The position numbers and the translations under genes are program-made. Below the pieces are notes generated by a model. That model had not been told where the DNA came from. It saw only the letters and a program-made list of their open reading frames with translations, and did not search any database. Shown in pieces: positions 15,559-24,488 of a DNA stretch of 64,000 nucleotides; the first letter of the stretch is position 1; each line of letters begins with the position of its first letter. Origin of the DNA: a bacterium (GTDB taxonomy: Bacteria; Planctomycetota; JAFGQW01); contig JAUHXU010000002.1 of assembly GCA_030426805.1 (NCBI GenBank), forward strand, positions 310,001 to 374,000. The letters are read 5' to 3'.

Positions 15559-16641
15559 ATGACTGCCATGAGATGTTCGCGCGTGCGCAAGCACTTCGAT
15601 GCGTTGCTCGACGGCCGAGCCGACGAGCGCGTGCAACTCGGTGTCGAGAATCACCTCGCGGCGTGCCGGTCGTGTGCGGAGGAATACACGTTCCGCTGCA
15701 AGCTCGCGCGTGGCCTGCGGGATTGGCCGCGGCCGAGTGCGCGATCGGTGCCGTCGCCGCTCGATGCGCTGTCGCTGGCCGAGGTCGAGCGACCGGAGGC
15801 GGGCGTCGCATCGACGGGCGGCGTGATCCGGTGGATCCGTAGCCAGCCGCGCGATCAACTGCTCGCCGCGGCGCTGATCGTGGTGGGGCTCGGCGTGACC
15901 CACTTGCTCGCGTTCTGGCTCGGCGACGCGAACGATCCGACCCGACCCGATGAGACGACGGCCGAGTTTGCCGAGCTGAGCCGCGATCAACTGCCGCGAT
16001 TGGTCGAGAACCACATCGCCGGTGCCGAGATGCTGTCGCGGATCGCGAGCCAGGACGGCGAGCATGCGGCGGAACTGTTCGACGGTGGCGTGGGCCAGCG
16101 CTTCGTCTCCGACGCGCATCGCCTGACGTCGCTGACCGCGAAGCACGACCGGATGCGCGGACTGCACGGCGAACTCGTCGCCTACACCCGCGCGCTGGAT
16201 TCGCTCGCGACCGCCGATGCGTCGCGCATTCGAGCGGTCGCGAACAGCCTGACCGAGCGCGTCTCCGCGATGCGCCGCCGCCTGGTCGACCTCGATGCCG
16301 ACGTGCGCGACGTCGACGACCCGTCGCAGGCGATCCACGTGCTCGTCGGCCGCATGTTCCATCGCGACTTCGACAGCATCAACCGGATCGCGTCGAAGAT
16401 GATCGAGCGTGGCCAGGTGTCGCCGGCGATCTGGTTGCCGGTGCTCGAGGGCGTGCGGGCCGGCGACGACGGAGCGATCGGTGTCGCGGCGCGGCTGGTC
16501 GAGAAGGACCCGCGATTCGTCGGTCCGCTCTCGAAGGCGATCATCCACATCCGCATGGATGCCGGGGTGATTCGACTGACGAAACAACTCGAGGAAACGC
16601 TCCAGCGTCACGCGGGCGTGCAGATGTACCTGTGGCGCTGA
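15559..16641 (+). CDS. Membrane anti-sigma factor with zinc-finger N-terminus
   Basis: The 360-residue protein begins with a zf-HC2-like anti-sigma module (Cys6, His32, Cys36, Cys39 in MRCSRVRKHF...ENHLAACRSC). A single membrane helix (QLLAAALIVVGLGVTHLLAF, about 95-115) and a roughly 240-residue helical outer domain without Cys follow. It should hold the preceding ECF factor at the membrane until an envelope signal releases it. ATG at 15559 is chosen; Met4 is an alternative. The outer domain, rich in Arg, Asp and Leu heptads (SLTAKHDRMRGLHGELVAYT), looks like a long helical sensor and I do not recognise its family. Confidence 0.82.
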   Translation: MTAMRCSRVRKHFDALLDGRADERVQLGVENHLAACRSCAEEYTFRCKLARGLRDWPRPSARSVPSPLDALSLAEVERPEAGVASTGGVIRWIRSQPRDQLLAAALIVVGLGVTHLLAFWLGDANDPTRPDETTAEFAELSRDQLPRLVENHIAGAEMLSRIASQDGEHAAELFDGGVGQRFVSDAHRLTSLTAKHDRMRGLHGELVAYTRALDSLATADASRIRAVANSLTERVSAMRRRLVDLDADVRDVDDPSQAIHVLVGRMFHRDFDSINRIASKMIERGQVSPAIWLPVLEGVRAGDDGAIGVAARLVEKDPRFVGPLSKAIIHIRMDAGVIRLTKQLEETLQRHAGVQMYLWR

Positions 16642-16702
16642 TCGAACGGGATGGCCTCGAGCGGAGAGTAGTGCCCACTTCTGGATCGAAGGAGACCCGG
16701 AG

Positions 16703-17542
16703 ATGAAACGTTGGATAGTGATGTGCGCGGCGGCGCTGCTCGCCACGCCGCTGGCGGCGCAGGACGTCACGAGCCGGTCGGGCGGGATCATCGTCAAGCA
16801 GGTGATCAAGGACGGCAAGGTCGTGAACGAGGACGTCGAGGTCTTCGGCGACCTCGATGAAGACGAGGCCAAGCGCTACTTGAAGGCGTTGACCCGCTCG
16901 AAGAAGAGCGAGGCGAAGCGTGGCGCGAAGAAGCGCTCCGGAAAGAAGGCGCGGGCGAAGGCACACGCCGACGGCAAGCGACTCACGCTGCGCTTCGGCG
17001 ACGAAGAGGTCGCGATCGAACTGCCCGAGCAGGTCCGCGGGCTCCTCGAGGGCTTGCACGGCCTCGAGCTCCGCGGCGACCACGACGGCGACCACAGTGG
17101 CCGCGTGCACATCGTCCCGCCGCGCTTTCGCTGGCACCACGGCGAGGACGTCGACATCGACCTCGACATCCAAGGGCTGCACGAGCAGATGCAGGACGCG
17201 CTCCGCGGCCTGAAGAAGCACGGGCTTCACTTCCACTTCGACCACGATCATCACGTCGTGCCGGGGCTGCGCTTCCGCGCGGCACCGAAGGGACAGCGCT
17301 ACCGCTTGCGTCGCGATCGCGATGGCGACCGGCGCATCGAGGTCGAGATCGAGCGCGAGGACCGCGCACCCCGCGCGAAGAAGCGCACGAGCAGGCGAGC
17401 CGACAAGAGCGACCGCAACGACGCGGCGCGCAAGATCGACCGCCTCGAGGCCCAGATTCGTTCGCTGCGCAAGGAACTGCAGTCGCTGAAGAAGCAGCTG
17501 CGCGGCTCGACGGTTCGCACGTCGAACGCCGTCTGGCTCTGA
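16703..17542 (+). CDS. Secreted His/Asp-rich protein with C-terminal coiled coil
   Basis: The 279-residue protein has a signal peptide (MKRWIVMCAAALLATPLAAQ), a Lys-rich segment near residues 60-95 and a His/Asp-rich centre (pieces such as GDHDGDHSG, RWHHGEDVDIDLDI and HFHFDHDHHV) that suggests metal or cation binding. A C-terminal heptad region (RKIDRLEAQIRSLRKELQSL) should form a coiled coil. GGAG precedes the ATG at 16703. It follows the ECF/anti-sigma pair by 61 nt and may be part of, or a target of, that regulon. No known family; function not assigned. Confidence 0.7.
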   Translation: MKRWIVMCAAALLATPLAAQDVTSRSGGIIVKQVIKDGKVVNEDVEVFGDLDEDEAKRYLKALTRSKKSEAKRGAKKRSGKKARAKAHADGKRLTLRFGDEEVAIELPEQVRGLLEGLHGLELRGDHDGDHSGRVHIVPPRFRWHHGEDVDIDLDIQGLHEQMQDALRGLKKHGLHFHFDHDHHVVPGLRFRAAPKGQRYRLRRDRDGDRRIEVEIEREDRAPRAKKRTSRRADKSDRNDAARKIDRLEAQIRSLRKELQSLKKQLRGSTVRTSNAVWL

Positions 17543-17554
17543 CACGCCTCCGGC

Positions 17555-17586
17555 GTCCCGTCGAAGCCGCCGCGCCTCGACGGGAC
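17555..17586 (+). terminator. Inverted repeat after the His-rich gene
   Basis: GTCCCGTCGA and TCGACGGGAC form a perfect 10-bp stem with a 12-nt loop, starting 13 nt after the stop at 17542. A second hairpin, CCGGCC-GCGT-GGCCGG, follows near 17595. No T-tract, so a factor-dependent end or a stabilising hairpin. Confidence 0.45.
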
Positions 17587-17636
17587 CGCCTGCTCCCGGC
17601 CGCGTGGCCGGCCTATGCGGTTGCCCGCCGAGCGAC

Positions 17637-17659
17637 TACAATGTGACCGGCGGATCCGT
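17637..17659 (+). promoter_or_regulatory. Candidate promoter: TACAAT plus a shared 14-base element
   Basis: TACAAT is followed after exactly 3 bases by ACCGGCGGATCCGT. The same arrangement (TACTAT, 3 bases, the identical 14-mer) occurs at 29074-29096. It lies 45 nt before the GTG at 17704. The -35 region is poor. Confidence 0.35.
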
Positions 17660-17703
17660 CGGTCGGGATTCGCCGAGACGCGATCCCCGCGGAGGCCCCC
17701 TCG

Positions 17704-18885
17704 GTGACCACGCTTCCCCCGTCCAATAGCGAATCCGGCATCCCGCGGCCGGGTTGCGTCCACGCGCGACAGCCGTGGCGCTGCCCGACCGACGAGGAGC
17801 TGAGCCTGTTGGCGCGAGGTCTGCTCGACGCCGGCGATCGCGGGCGGTTCGAGCGTCGGGTCTCCGAGTGCGCGGTCTGCCGACGCGAGCTGACCCGCCT
17901 GGTCGACGATCAGCCGTCGGTCGACCATTCGCGCCCGCGGCGGTTTCCGTGGGTGCCCGCCGTCGCGGCGGCCACGGTGCTGATCGCCCTGTCGATCGCC
18001 TACTTCCTCGGTGGGCGCCAGCGCTACCTCGAACTCGACGCACCGGGCTGCGTGGTCGCCGTCGACGGCGCGGTCGCGATGCGTCGCGACGGCGCCGCAC
18101 GCCGCCTCCTCCCGCACCTCGGGCAGCCGCTCGCGCGCGGCGACCGGATCCGCACGCGAGAGGGCGCGGCGATGTTCGTGCTCTCGGCGGAGGGTGACCT
18201 GCTCCGATTCGACGACGCGGGCGAGACGGTATTGCTGCGGCTCGGCCGCGGCATTCGCTTCGGCGACGCCGAGGCGCGCGCGACGGAGCTGGCCGACCTG
18301 CTCGGCTCCAAGGCCGTCGCGCAGTCCCGCATCGCGCTCGCACCGCGCGGCAAGGTGCTCTCCCAACGACCGACGTTCCACCTCGGCTCGGTCGACGGTA
18401 CGGTGCGGATCGAGATCCGCGACGACACCGCGCGCATTCGCCTGCGCTGGGAGACGGACCGGCCGATCAGCTCGTTTCCGCCGAGCGGTCGTGCGCTCGA
18501 ACGCGGTCGTTCGTTTTTCTGGAAAGCCGACCCGATGCGCGACGAACAGGCGTTCTTCGTCGCGTCGGAAGACGATGCGGCGGAGTGGCAGGCGTTTCGG
18601 GCTCGGCTCGCGAAGCGATGTGCGTCGCCGATCGCGCGTGCGATGCTCGAGGCGACCTACTTGCGCAATCGCGGGTATCACCTCGACGCGCTCGGGATCT
18701 TGCGGGAACTCGTCGACAGCGCTCCGGACGCCGCGTGGGTCCACGAGGAACTCGCCCTCGTGCTCGACCGGCTCGGCCGGACGGCACAGGCGCGAGCACA
18801 CGCGGCTCGCGCGCGCGCCTGCCGCGACGACGACCGGACGCCGGAGGCTGCCGACGACGGCAGCGGCGAGGTCGCAGCGGAGTAG
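17704..18885 (+). CDS. Zinc-finger, FecR-like membrane protein with C-terminal TPR
   Basis: The 393-residue protein has a zf-HC2-like N-terminus (ERRVSECAVCRREL), one membrane helix (VPAVAAATVLIALSIAYFLG, about 80-100) and an outer domain of short beta strands. Strands such as VAVDGAVAMRRDG and GDRIRTREGAAMFVLSAEGD resemble FecR/iron-dicitrate-type domains. The C-terminal helices (YHLDALGILRELVDSAPDA, then WVHEELALVLDRLGRTAQAR) look like TPR repeats. GTG at 17704 follows GGAGG. It resembles an anti-sigma or sensor protein, but its sigma factor is not adjacent. The next gene, an MCE-like protein, starts 36 nt downstream. Confidence 0.65.
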   Translation: MTTLPPSNSESGIPRPGCVHARQPWRCPTDEELSLLARGLLDAGDRGRFERRVSECAVCRRELTRLVDDQPSVDHSRPRRFPWVPAVAAATVLIALSIAYFLGGRQRYLELDAPGCVVAVDGAVAMRRDGAARRLLPHLGQPLARGDRIRTREGAAMFVLSAEGDLLRFDDAGETVLLRLGRGIRFGDAEARATELADLLGSKAVAQSRIALAPRGKVLSQRPTFHLGSVDGTVRIEIRDDTARIRLRWETDRPISSFPPSGRALERGRSFFWKADPMRDEQAFFVASEDDAAEWQAFRARLAKRCASPIARAMLEATYLRNRGYHLDALGILRELVDSAPDAAWVHEELALVLDRLGRTAQARAHAARARACRDDDRTPEAADDGSGEVAAE

Positions 18886-18921
18886 CCACTGCGCCACGGC
18901 GGTTCGCGAAACGGAGGAGAC

Positions 18922-20154
18922 GTGCGCACGACAGTCGGCATCGTGATCTGGGCCGTGCTGCTCGGCGGCGGCATCTGGGCGGCGACCGACGGCCCCGCCG
19001 CGGCCCCGCTCGATCGACTCACGTCGTTCGCGTCCGTGCCGGCCCACCGGATCACCGTCCGGTTGCCGGCGCGACCCGAGGCCGAGGTGGGGGGGCTCGT
19101 GATGACCCCCGACCCCGAGCGCTTCCTGCGGCGCATCGGCCGCATCGCCGCGATTCGTGACGACGGGGCCGGCCTCGCGCTCGACCTCGACCTCTACCCC
19201 GACGCGGTCGCGCGCTGGACGGGCGCGGTCGACTCGACGTTCGTGACCGTGCCCGCGACGGCGGAGTGGATCGTGCAGACGCTGTTGCCCGCCGACCGGC
19301 TCGCGTCGATTCGCGATCGGTGGCGCGCGTTCTACGACGCCGAGCAAGCGGCGATCGCCGCGTCGCTGTGGCCGGTCGTTCGGGCGAGCCTCGAAGAACT
19401 GCTCCGCTTCTACGAGAGCGAGATCCCACGCGTGGTCGCCAACCACGCCGACGGGTTCCGCCGACTCGTCGAGACGCATCGCAGCGGGGCGTTCGAGCAG
19501 CAGTTGATGCCGGCGGTCCAGGAGGTCGCGTGGCGCGTCGGGCAGCGCGAGTTCGAGCCGCTGCTCGCCGAAATCGGGCGGGAGCTGTGGGCGCGACTGC
19601 CGGTGATGGGGCTCGGCGTCCGCTACGCATTCGAGCTCGTGCCGTTCACCGACCAGGGGCAGGTCGCCGCGCGCTTCAAGCGCTACCTCGACGAGGACGC
19701 GATGCCGATCCTGCGCGCGCGATCGGGCGAGATCGTCAACGCGCTCGGTGCCGTCGCGCGACAGACGATGCGCGACGAGAAGGTCGTCGCCGCATTCCGC
19801 GCGATGGTCGGCGAAGTGATCGAGGACCCCGCGTTCTTTCGGCTGCTGCGCGATGTCGCAGCGGATCTCACCGTGCGCAACGAGCGGTTGCAGGAACTGC
19901 TCCGCGAGCAGTGGCGCGAACGGGGACTGCGCGAAGCGGTCGAGGAGGTCACGGCGAAGCTCGAACCGGTGATCAAGGACGTGGTCAACTCGATCGCGCT
20001 GTCTCCCGATGGCAAGCGGATCAACTCCCGGCTCAACCAGGTGTTGCGAAGCCGCGTGCTGAAGAAGGACGTCGCCTGGGTCTTGATCGAGCCACGGGCC
20101 GAGGGCGCGCCGCCGGCCGCCGGTGCGACGATCGTCGGTTCGATCCGTGAGTGA
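18922..20154 (+). CDS. Membrane-anchored MCE/MlaD-like protein (divergent)
   Basis: The 410-residue protein has one N-terminal membrane helix (4-21). A region near residues 43-112 with VGGL, IGRIAAIRDDGAGLALDLDL and DSTFVTV resembles a divergent MCE beta-barrel. A long, mostly helical tail rich in Arg and Glu follows. In Mla systems MlaD carries the MCE domain and binds lipid between the permease and periplasmic partners. The assignment is strengthened by context: its stop overlaps the start of the fused MlaFE gene by 8 bp. The MCE match is by eye and needs profile confirmation. GTG at 18922 has GGAGGA upstream. Confidence 0.55.
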   Translation: MRTTVGIVIWAVLLGGGIWAATDGPAAAPLDRLTSFASVPAHRITVRLPARPEAEVGGLVMTPDPERFLRRIGRIAAIRDDGAGLALDLDLYPDAVARWTGAVDSTFVTVPATAEWIVQTLLPADRLASIRDRWRAFYDAEQAAIAASLWPVVRASLEELLRFYESEIPRVVANHADGFRRLVETHRSGAFEQQLMPAVQEVAWRVGQREFEPLLAEIGRELWARLPVMGLGVRYAFELVPFTDQGQVAARFKRYLDEDAMPILRARSGEIVNALGAVARQTMRDEKVVAAFRAMVGEVIEDPAFFRLLRDVAADLTVRNERLQELLREQWRERGLREAVEEVTAKLEPVIKDVVNSIALSPDGKRINSRLNQVLRSRVLKKDVAWVLIEPRAEGAPPAAGATIVGSIRE

Positions 20155-21709
20155 CGCGTCACGCTCGGCGCTGCGAGCGACCGACCTCTCGATCGTCGCC
20201 GGCGGGCGGTCGCTTCTGGAAGGCGCGTCATTCGACGTGCGCGACGGCGAGGTCGTTCTGCTCTGCGCGCCCAGCGGCACCGGCAAGACGGTCTTGCTCA
20301 AGGTGGTCGCCGGCCTGATCACCCCCGAGACGGCCGGCTTCGCGCTCGACGGGTCGCTCGAGGTCGACGGCGTCGACGTGCTCGCGCCCGACGCCCGGCC
20401 GACGACCGGACGCGTCGGTATCGTGTTCCAGGACTACGCGTTGCTGCAGGGCACCACCGTCGGGATGAACGTCGCATTCGCGCAGGATCACCGCGACGAT
20501 CCACCGACCGGGGATGCGGCGCGCAGCGAGGCCGACACACTGGCCGAGGAGATCGGGCTCGACGCGCGCACGCCGGTCGATGCGCTCAGTGGCGGGCAGA
20601 AGCAGCGGGCAGCGATCGCGCGCACGCTCGCCTATCAGCCGCGGGTCATCGCCTACGACGAACCGACGAGCGGGCTCGACCCCGCGAACAAGGAGCGCGT
20701 GGCCAAGCGCATTCGCGAGACGAACCGGCGCTACGGCACGACGTCGATCGTCGTGACCCACGACGTGGCCGGCCTCGTCGGCTACGTCGATCGTGTCCTG
20801 CTGATCGATCCGGCCACGCGTCGGATCGAAGAGGTCGCGCGCGACGACGCGGTCGCCCGTCTCTCGGCGATCGAGCCGGGCGTCGCGCCGCCTCCGGCTG
20901 CCGCGCCACTCGCGTCGCGGGCCGTCTCGGCGACCGCGGCGTTCTTCGGGTCGACCACGACGTCGGCCGGCGCGGCGTTGACGGCGCTCGGGCACCTCGT
21001 GCCGCGTTGGCGGAGCCCACGATGGGGCATGCGCTTTCTCGTCGGCTTCCTGCGACTGTTCGCAGGGCCGAGTGCACTGCTCTACTTCGGTCTGTCCGGC
21101 TTCGTGATCGGCTTCGTGACGACCTACTTCACGCTGCACTTCCTGCCCTACCGCGAGTTCACCGAAGGACTGATCCTCGACGACCTCGTCGGCGCGCTCG
21201 GCTTCGGACTCTACCGGATCCTCGTGCCCCTGATCATCGCGATTCTGATGGCCGCTCGTGGCGGGGCGGCGATCGCCGCGGACGTGGGTGGCCGTGTCGC
21301 GTCACACCAGTTCGAGGCGATGCGGTCGCTCGGCGCGTCGCCCCGTCGCTACCTGCTGACCGGGGTGTTGTGGGCCGTGCTGCTCGGGACGCCGTTGATC
21401 GCGGCGATCGCCTTCCTCGCGGCCAAGTGCGCGAGCGCGATCGTCTTCGCCTTCATGCAGCCCGACATGTCCCTGCACTTTTGGGACCAGCTGTTCCACG
21501 GTCGACTCTACGAGGGGACCGGCTGGGTCGCGCTGCGCTACTTCGTGTCGGCGTTCGCGATCGCGACCGTCGCCTATTTTCGGGGCGAGCGGCCGAAGCG
21601 GTCACCGGATGCGGTCGGGGACGGGATCACGACGACGATCATCGTGACGTCGCTGCTCGTGCTGACGGTGCAGGTCGTGATCTCGTTCTTCGAGTTTCGG
21701 ACGCTGTAG
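20147..21709 (+). CDS. Fused MlaF ATPase-MlaE permease (lipid ABC transporter)
   Basis: The first about 245 residues of this 520-residue protein are an ABC ATPase: Walker A APSGTGKT (41-48), signature LSGGQ (147-151), Walker B VIAYDEPTSGLDP and the switch His in VVTHD. After a Pro/Ala linker (245-260) come about 250 residues with five membrane helices and the MlaE-type coupling motif FEAMRSLGASPRRYL. MlaF and MlaE are separate proteins in E. coli; here both are one chain, so a homodimer would form the full transporter. Substrate is probably phospholipid. GTG at 20147 gives an 8-bp overlap with the MCE-like gene; a 24-nt earlier start is possible. Confidence 0.85.
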   Translation: MSDASRSALRATDLSIVAGGRSLLEGASFDVRDGEVVLLCAPSGTGKTVLLKVVAGLITPETAGFALDGSLEVDGVDVLAPDARPTTGRVGIVFQDYALLQGTTVGMNVAFAQDHRDDPPTGDAARSEADTLAEEIGLDARTPVDALSGGQKQRAAIARTLAYQPRVIAYDEPTSGLDPANKERVAKRIRETNRRYGTTSIVVTHDVAGLVGYVDRVLLIDPATRRIEEVARDDAVARLSAIEPGVAPPPAAAPLASRAVSATAAFFGSTTTSAGAALTALGHLVPRWRSPRWGMRFLVGFLRLFAGPSALLYFGLSGFVIGFVTTYFTLHFLPYREFTEGLILDDLVGALGFGLYRILVPLIIAILMAARGGAAIAADVGGRVASHQFEAMRSLGASPRRYLLTGVLWAVLLGTPLIAAIAFLAAKCASAIVFAFMQPDMSLHFWDQLFHGRLYEGTGWVALRYFVSAFAIATVAYFRGERPKRSPDAVGDGITTTIIVTSLLVLTVQVVISFFEFRTL

Positions 21710-21773
21710 GACTACGGAAGTCGGCGGCGTCCAGATGCGCGGGTTTGGCGCACGCGTTGACCGTGACGCGCAA

Positions 21774-21794
21774 GGGACGTCGATTCGTCGTCCC
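21774..21794. terminator. Hairpin between convergent genes
   Basis: GGGACG and CGTCCC (6-7 bp, 9-nt loop) lie in the 103-nt gap between the MlaFE gene and the opposing lipoprotein gene. The position suits a two-way terminator, but neither side has a T-tract. Confidence 0.3.
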
Positions 21795-21812
21795 GGCGCG
21801 CTGGGGTGGTCG

Positions 21813-24302
21813 TCAGCGTGCTTCGACCCAGCGGCTTCCGTCGCGGGCGGCGCCGTTGGCGGAGATGCCGCCGCGCAGGTCGTTCTCCCGGGCGAGCAGG
21901 GCCGCGATCGCGGGCGCGTTGGTACCGCGGAACTCGGTCTCGGTCGTGTAGACCCGGCCGGCGTGGTCGACGTAGAACGAGCGCTTCGCGCGCGAATCCT
22001 CGGTGGGCCACGCGACGACAGCCCACGCGCCCGTGCTCGCCTTCGGGTCGACCTGCGGGTCCACGCCGCCGGCGCTCTGTTCGGCGATCGGCTCGCCGTC
22101 GGACCCCGGCAGGTAGAGCCGCAGGTGATAACCGCGCCGTGTCACGATCCCGTCCGCGATGCGACTGAACGCCGCGGTCAGGATCGGTGGGCTGAGTCGC
22201 GCGTTGGAGCCGGGCAGCGGCACCACCCCGGCGAGCTCCGCGAACGTTCCGTACTCACCGGCCCCGTCGCCGTCGCGGTCGACGTGGGCGCTGCGGCGGA
22301 ACTCCTGCTGCGCACTGACCAGTGCGCGGAGCGCGTAGAGGGTCGACGCTTCGTCGTTGGAGATCGACAGGCGACGCGGGCGCGGTGTGGGCGTCGACGG
22401 TCGCGTGGCGGTCGGTTCCCGGGTGATCGGCCGGGTCGTGGTCGATTCGTCGGTGCCGTCGTGGTTCGCGGGCGCCGCCGGCGCGATCACCTTCGGCAGC
22501 ACGATCGCGGCGGCGACCGCCGCGGCCGGGACGAGCAGCGTGGCCGTGCCGATCGGTGAACGCGAGTCGAGGAACAGGCCGTTCTCGCGGACCTGGAAGT
22601 GCGATGTGATCGGCGTGAGGTGGCGCGTCAGGACGCTCGCGTCGGCGAGGTCGGGGGCCACCAGTGCGGCGTCGCCGTCGTCGGCGAACCGGGAGCCGAA
22701 CAGCGTCGCGGCGGCCTGGACGACCGGCAGCAGCCTCGCGACCGTCGGGCGCGGGTCGGTGTAGCTGAGCATCGAGATGCCCTCGGGCATCGCGCGCCAG
22801 CGGAACTCGAACGACGGGTTGCGGATGATCGACTGCTCGCGTCGCTCGAGGTAGCGGAAGACGAGCCGGCGATCGGCGGCCGCGATCAGCTGATTCCCGT
22901 CGAGGACGACGAGCGGGTCGAGCGGACCGGCGCGTCGGTCGCTCAGCGCGAACGCCGGACGACCGCCGGCGCGGGTGGCGGTGATCGCCTCTTCGCTGCC
23001 CGCCAAGTGCGTGAGCACCTGTTCGACGAGCTTCGGCGAGCGCATCGTCGCGACGAGCACGGCGTTGCGGAACGCGTGGTTGCGCAGCGCTTCGGTCGGA
23101 TCCTCCGAGACCGGGTCGTCGCTGTCGTCGAGCAACGTCATCAGGAGCCACGACGGCTCGAATGCCGCGAGCAGGGCTTCCAGCGGCATCCCGAGCGACT
23201 CGTCGGCCTTCGCGAGGGCTGCGGCGAGGGTCGCGCTCGCGTCGTCGTCGGCGATCGCGACCGCGCGTTTGACGACGTCGAACAACGCGACGGCGTCGAG
23301 CCGCACGTGGGTGAAACTCTCCGCGATGTCCGGCACGAGCGCGAGCGTCTCGCGTGCCGGCTTGCCCTTCGCGAAGAGCTTCGCCGCGAGCGGATTCAGC
23401 CCGTCGGTGAGGACGGCGATCCGATCGACGAACGCACCGCCGTCGGTGTGGCCGGCGAGCACGAGCGAGTGGACCGCGTCGAGGCCGAGCAGATCGATCG
23501 CGGCGCGGCCACGCTCGCCGAGCATCTCCGTGCCGAGGCTCGCGAGTCGCTCCATGTCGACGAAGAGCCGGTAGTCGGCGCGGGCGCCATAGGTCGCCTC
23601 GCACACTTGCGCGTAACGCGGATGGTCGCGCAGCGAGTCGTTCTCGCCGTAGAGCATCGCGTCGAGCGTGCCCTCGCCGGCCCCGATGAGCAGGCGACCC
23701 TGCATGAAGCACAGCCGAATCGGGATCGCGGTGCGGGCGCCGTGCGTCGGCCGGTAGGTGAAGACGTCGAGGCCGTCGACGCGCTCGAGCGCGAGGTAGG
23801 CGTGGGTGTAGCTCCGCACGAGGCGGTGCACCTCGAGGTAGGCGTCCCCGAGGTCCACGGCTGCGCAGAAGCGGTCCGGCGCCGCGAAGGCGATCATCAT
23901 CTCGCCGCGCAACTGGGACAGGACCTTGTCGTAGCTCAGCACGTCGGTGAACGGCACGCTCTTGAACAGGGCGGCGGCTCGTTCGAGGGGCGTCGTCAGC
24001 GCCCGCTTGACCTCGCGCTCCCGCCAGATCTCGGCGATCGCGGTCTTCTGGAGCGCGTCGTGGGTGCGCTTGATGTCCGGAACGTGGAGCACCGCGACCG
24101 CGTCGCCGGGCGCGAAGTCGAGCAAGCCCTGAACGCGCCGCAGTTTGCGGTCGGCGTTCGGTGCCTTGGCTGCGGGCTTGTTCGGCTTGCCCGTCTTCGG
24201 CTTGGCCGCCGGGCTCTTCGCCGGGGGCGGATCGTCCCCACCGCCGCACGACACGAGGCCGGCGAGCGCGACGAAAACGAGGATGTGAGCGAGGCCTTTC
24301 AC
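21813..24302 (-). CDS. Large lipoprotein with a pilin-like C-terminal domain
   Basis: The 829-residue protein has a lipobox (LVFVALAGLVSCGGGD), a Lys/Pro linker and a long mixed domain of DUF3352-like character (VQGLLDFAPGDAVAVLHVPD near the start). A short hydrophobic helix (TATLLVPAAAVAAAIVLPKV, about 590-610), a Thr/Pro spacer and a C-terminal segment follow. The C-terminal segment has NDEASTLYALRALVSAQQEF and GYHLRLYLPGSDGEP, resembling type II pseudopilin or DUF2950-like domains of planctomycetes. GTG at 24302 follows AGGAGGAG. It is divergent from the metallopeptidase gene at 24489. Function unknown. Confidence 0.65.
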   Translation of the reverse strand: MKGLAHILVFVALAGLVSCGGGDDPPPAKSPAAKPKTGKPNKPAAKAPNADRKLRRVQGLLDFAPGDAVAVLHVPDIKRTHDALQKTAIAEIWREREVKRALTTPLERAAALFKSVPFTDVLSYDKVLSQLRGEMMIAFAAPDRFCAAVDLGDAYLEVHRLVRSYTHAYLALERVDGLDVFTYRPTHGARTAIPIRLCFMQGRLLIGAGEGTLDAMLYGENDSLRDHPRYAQVCEATYGARADYRLFVDMERLASLGTEMLGERGRAAIDLLGLDAVHSLVLAGHTDGGAFVDRIAVLTDGLNPLAAKLFAKGKPARETLALVPDIAESFTHVRLDAVALFDVVKRAVAIADDDASATLAAALAKADESLGMPLEALLAAFEPSWLLMTLLDDSDDPVSEDPTEALRNHAFRNAVLVATMRSPKLVEQVLTHLAGSEEAITATRAGGRPAFALSDRRAGPLDPLVVLDGNQLIAAADRRLVFRYLERREQSIIRNPSFEFRWRAMPEGISMLSYTDPRPTVARLLPVVQAAATLFGSRFADDGDAALVAPDLADASVLTRHLTPITSHFQVRENGLFLDSRSPIGTATLLVPAAAVAAAIVLPKVIAPAAPANHDGTDESTTTRPITREPTATRPSTPTPRPRRLSISNDEASTLYALRALVSAQQEFRRSAHVDRDGDGAGEYGTFAELAGVVPLPGSNARLSPPILTAAFSRIADGIVTRRGYHLRLYLPGSDGEPIAEQSAGGVDPQVDPKASTGAWAVVAWPTEDSRAKRSFYVDHAGRVYTTETEFRGTNAPAIAALLARENDLRGGISANGAARDGSRWVEAR

Positions 24303-24488
24303 CGGACGACTCCTCCTGCGACCACCGTGGGGGTATCGGCATCCCGATCGATTCGCCGCACCGGTTTGTGGGTTCCCGGTCTCGTTCGGAGCCGTTACTC
24401 TTGGACGTCGAGGCGGTTCCGTCCGCGGCCCGCCCGCGAAACCCCCAATTCGAGACGGTCGATAGCGACGACAGGGAGTGACCAGACG

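Noticed and set aside
22599..24488. In-frame upstream extension of the metallopeptidase gene at 24489
   Set aside because: Antisense to the large lipoprotein gene; the ATG at 24489 and the following Arg-rich tail plus membrane helix give a normal N-terminus.
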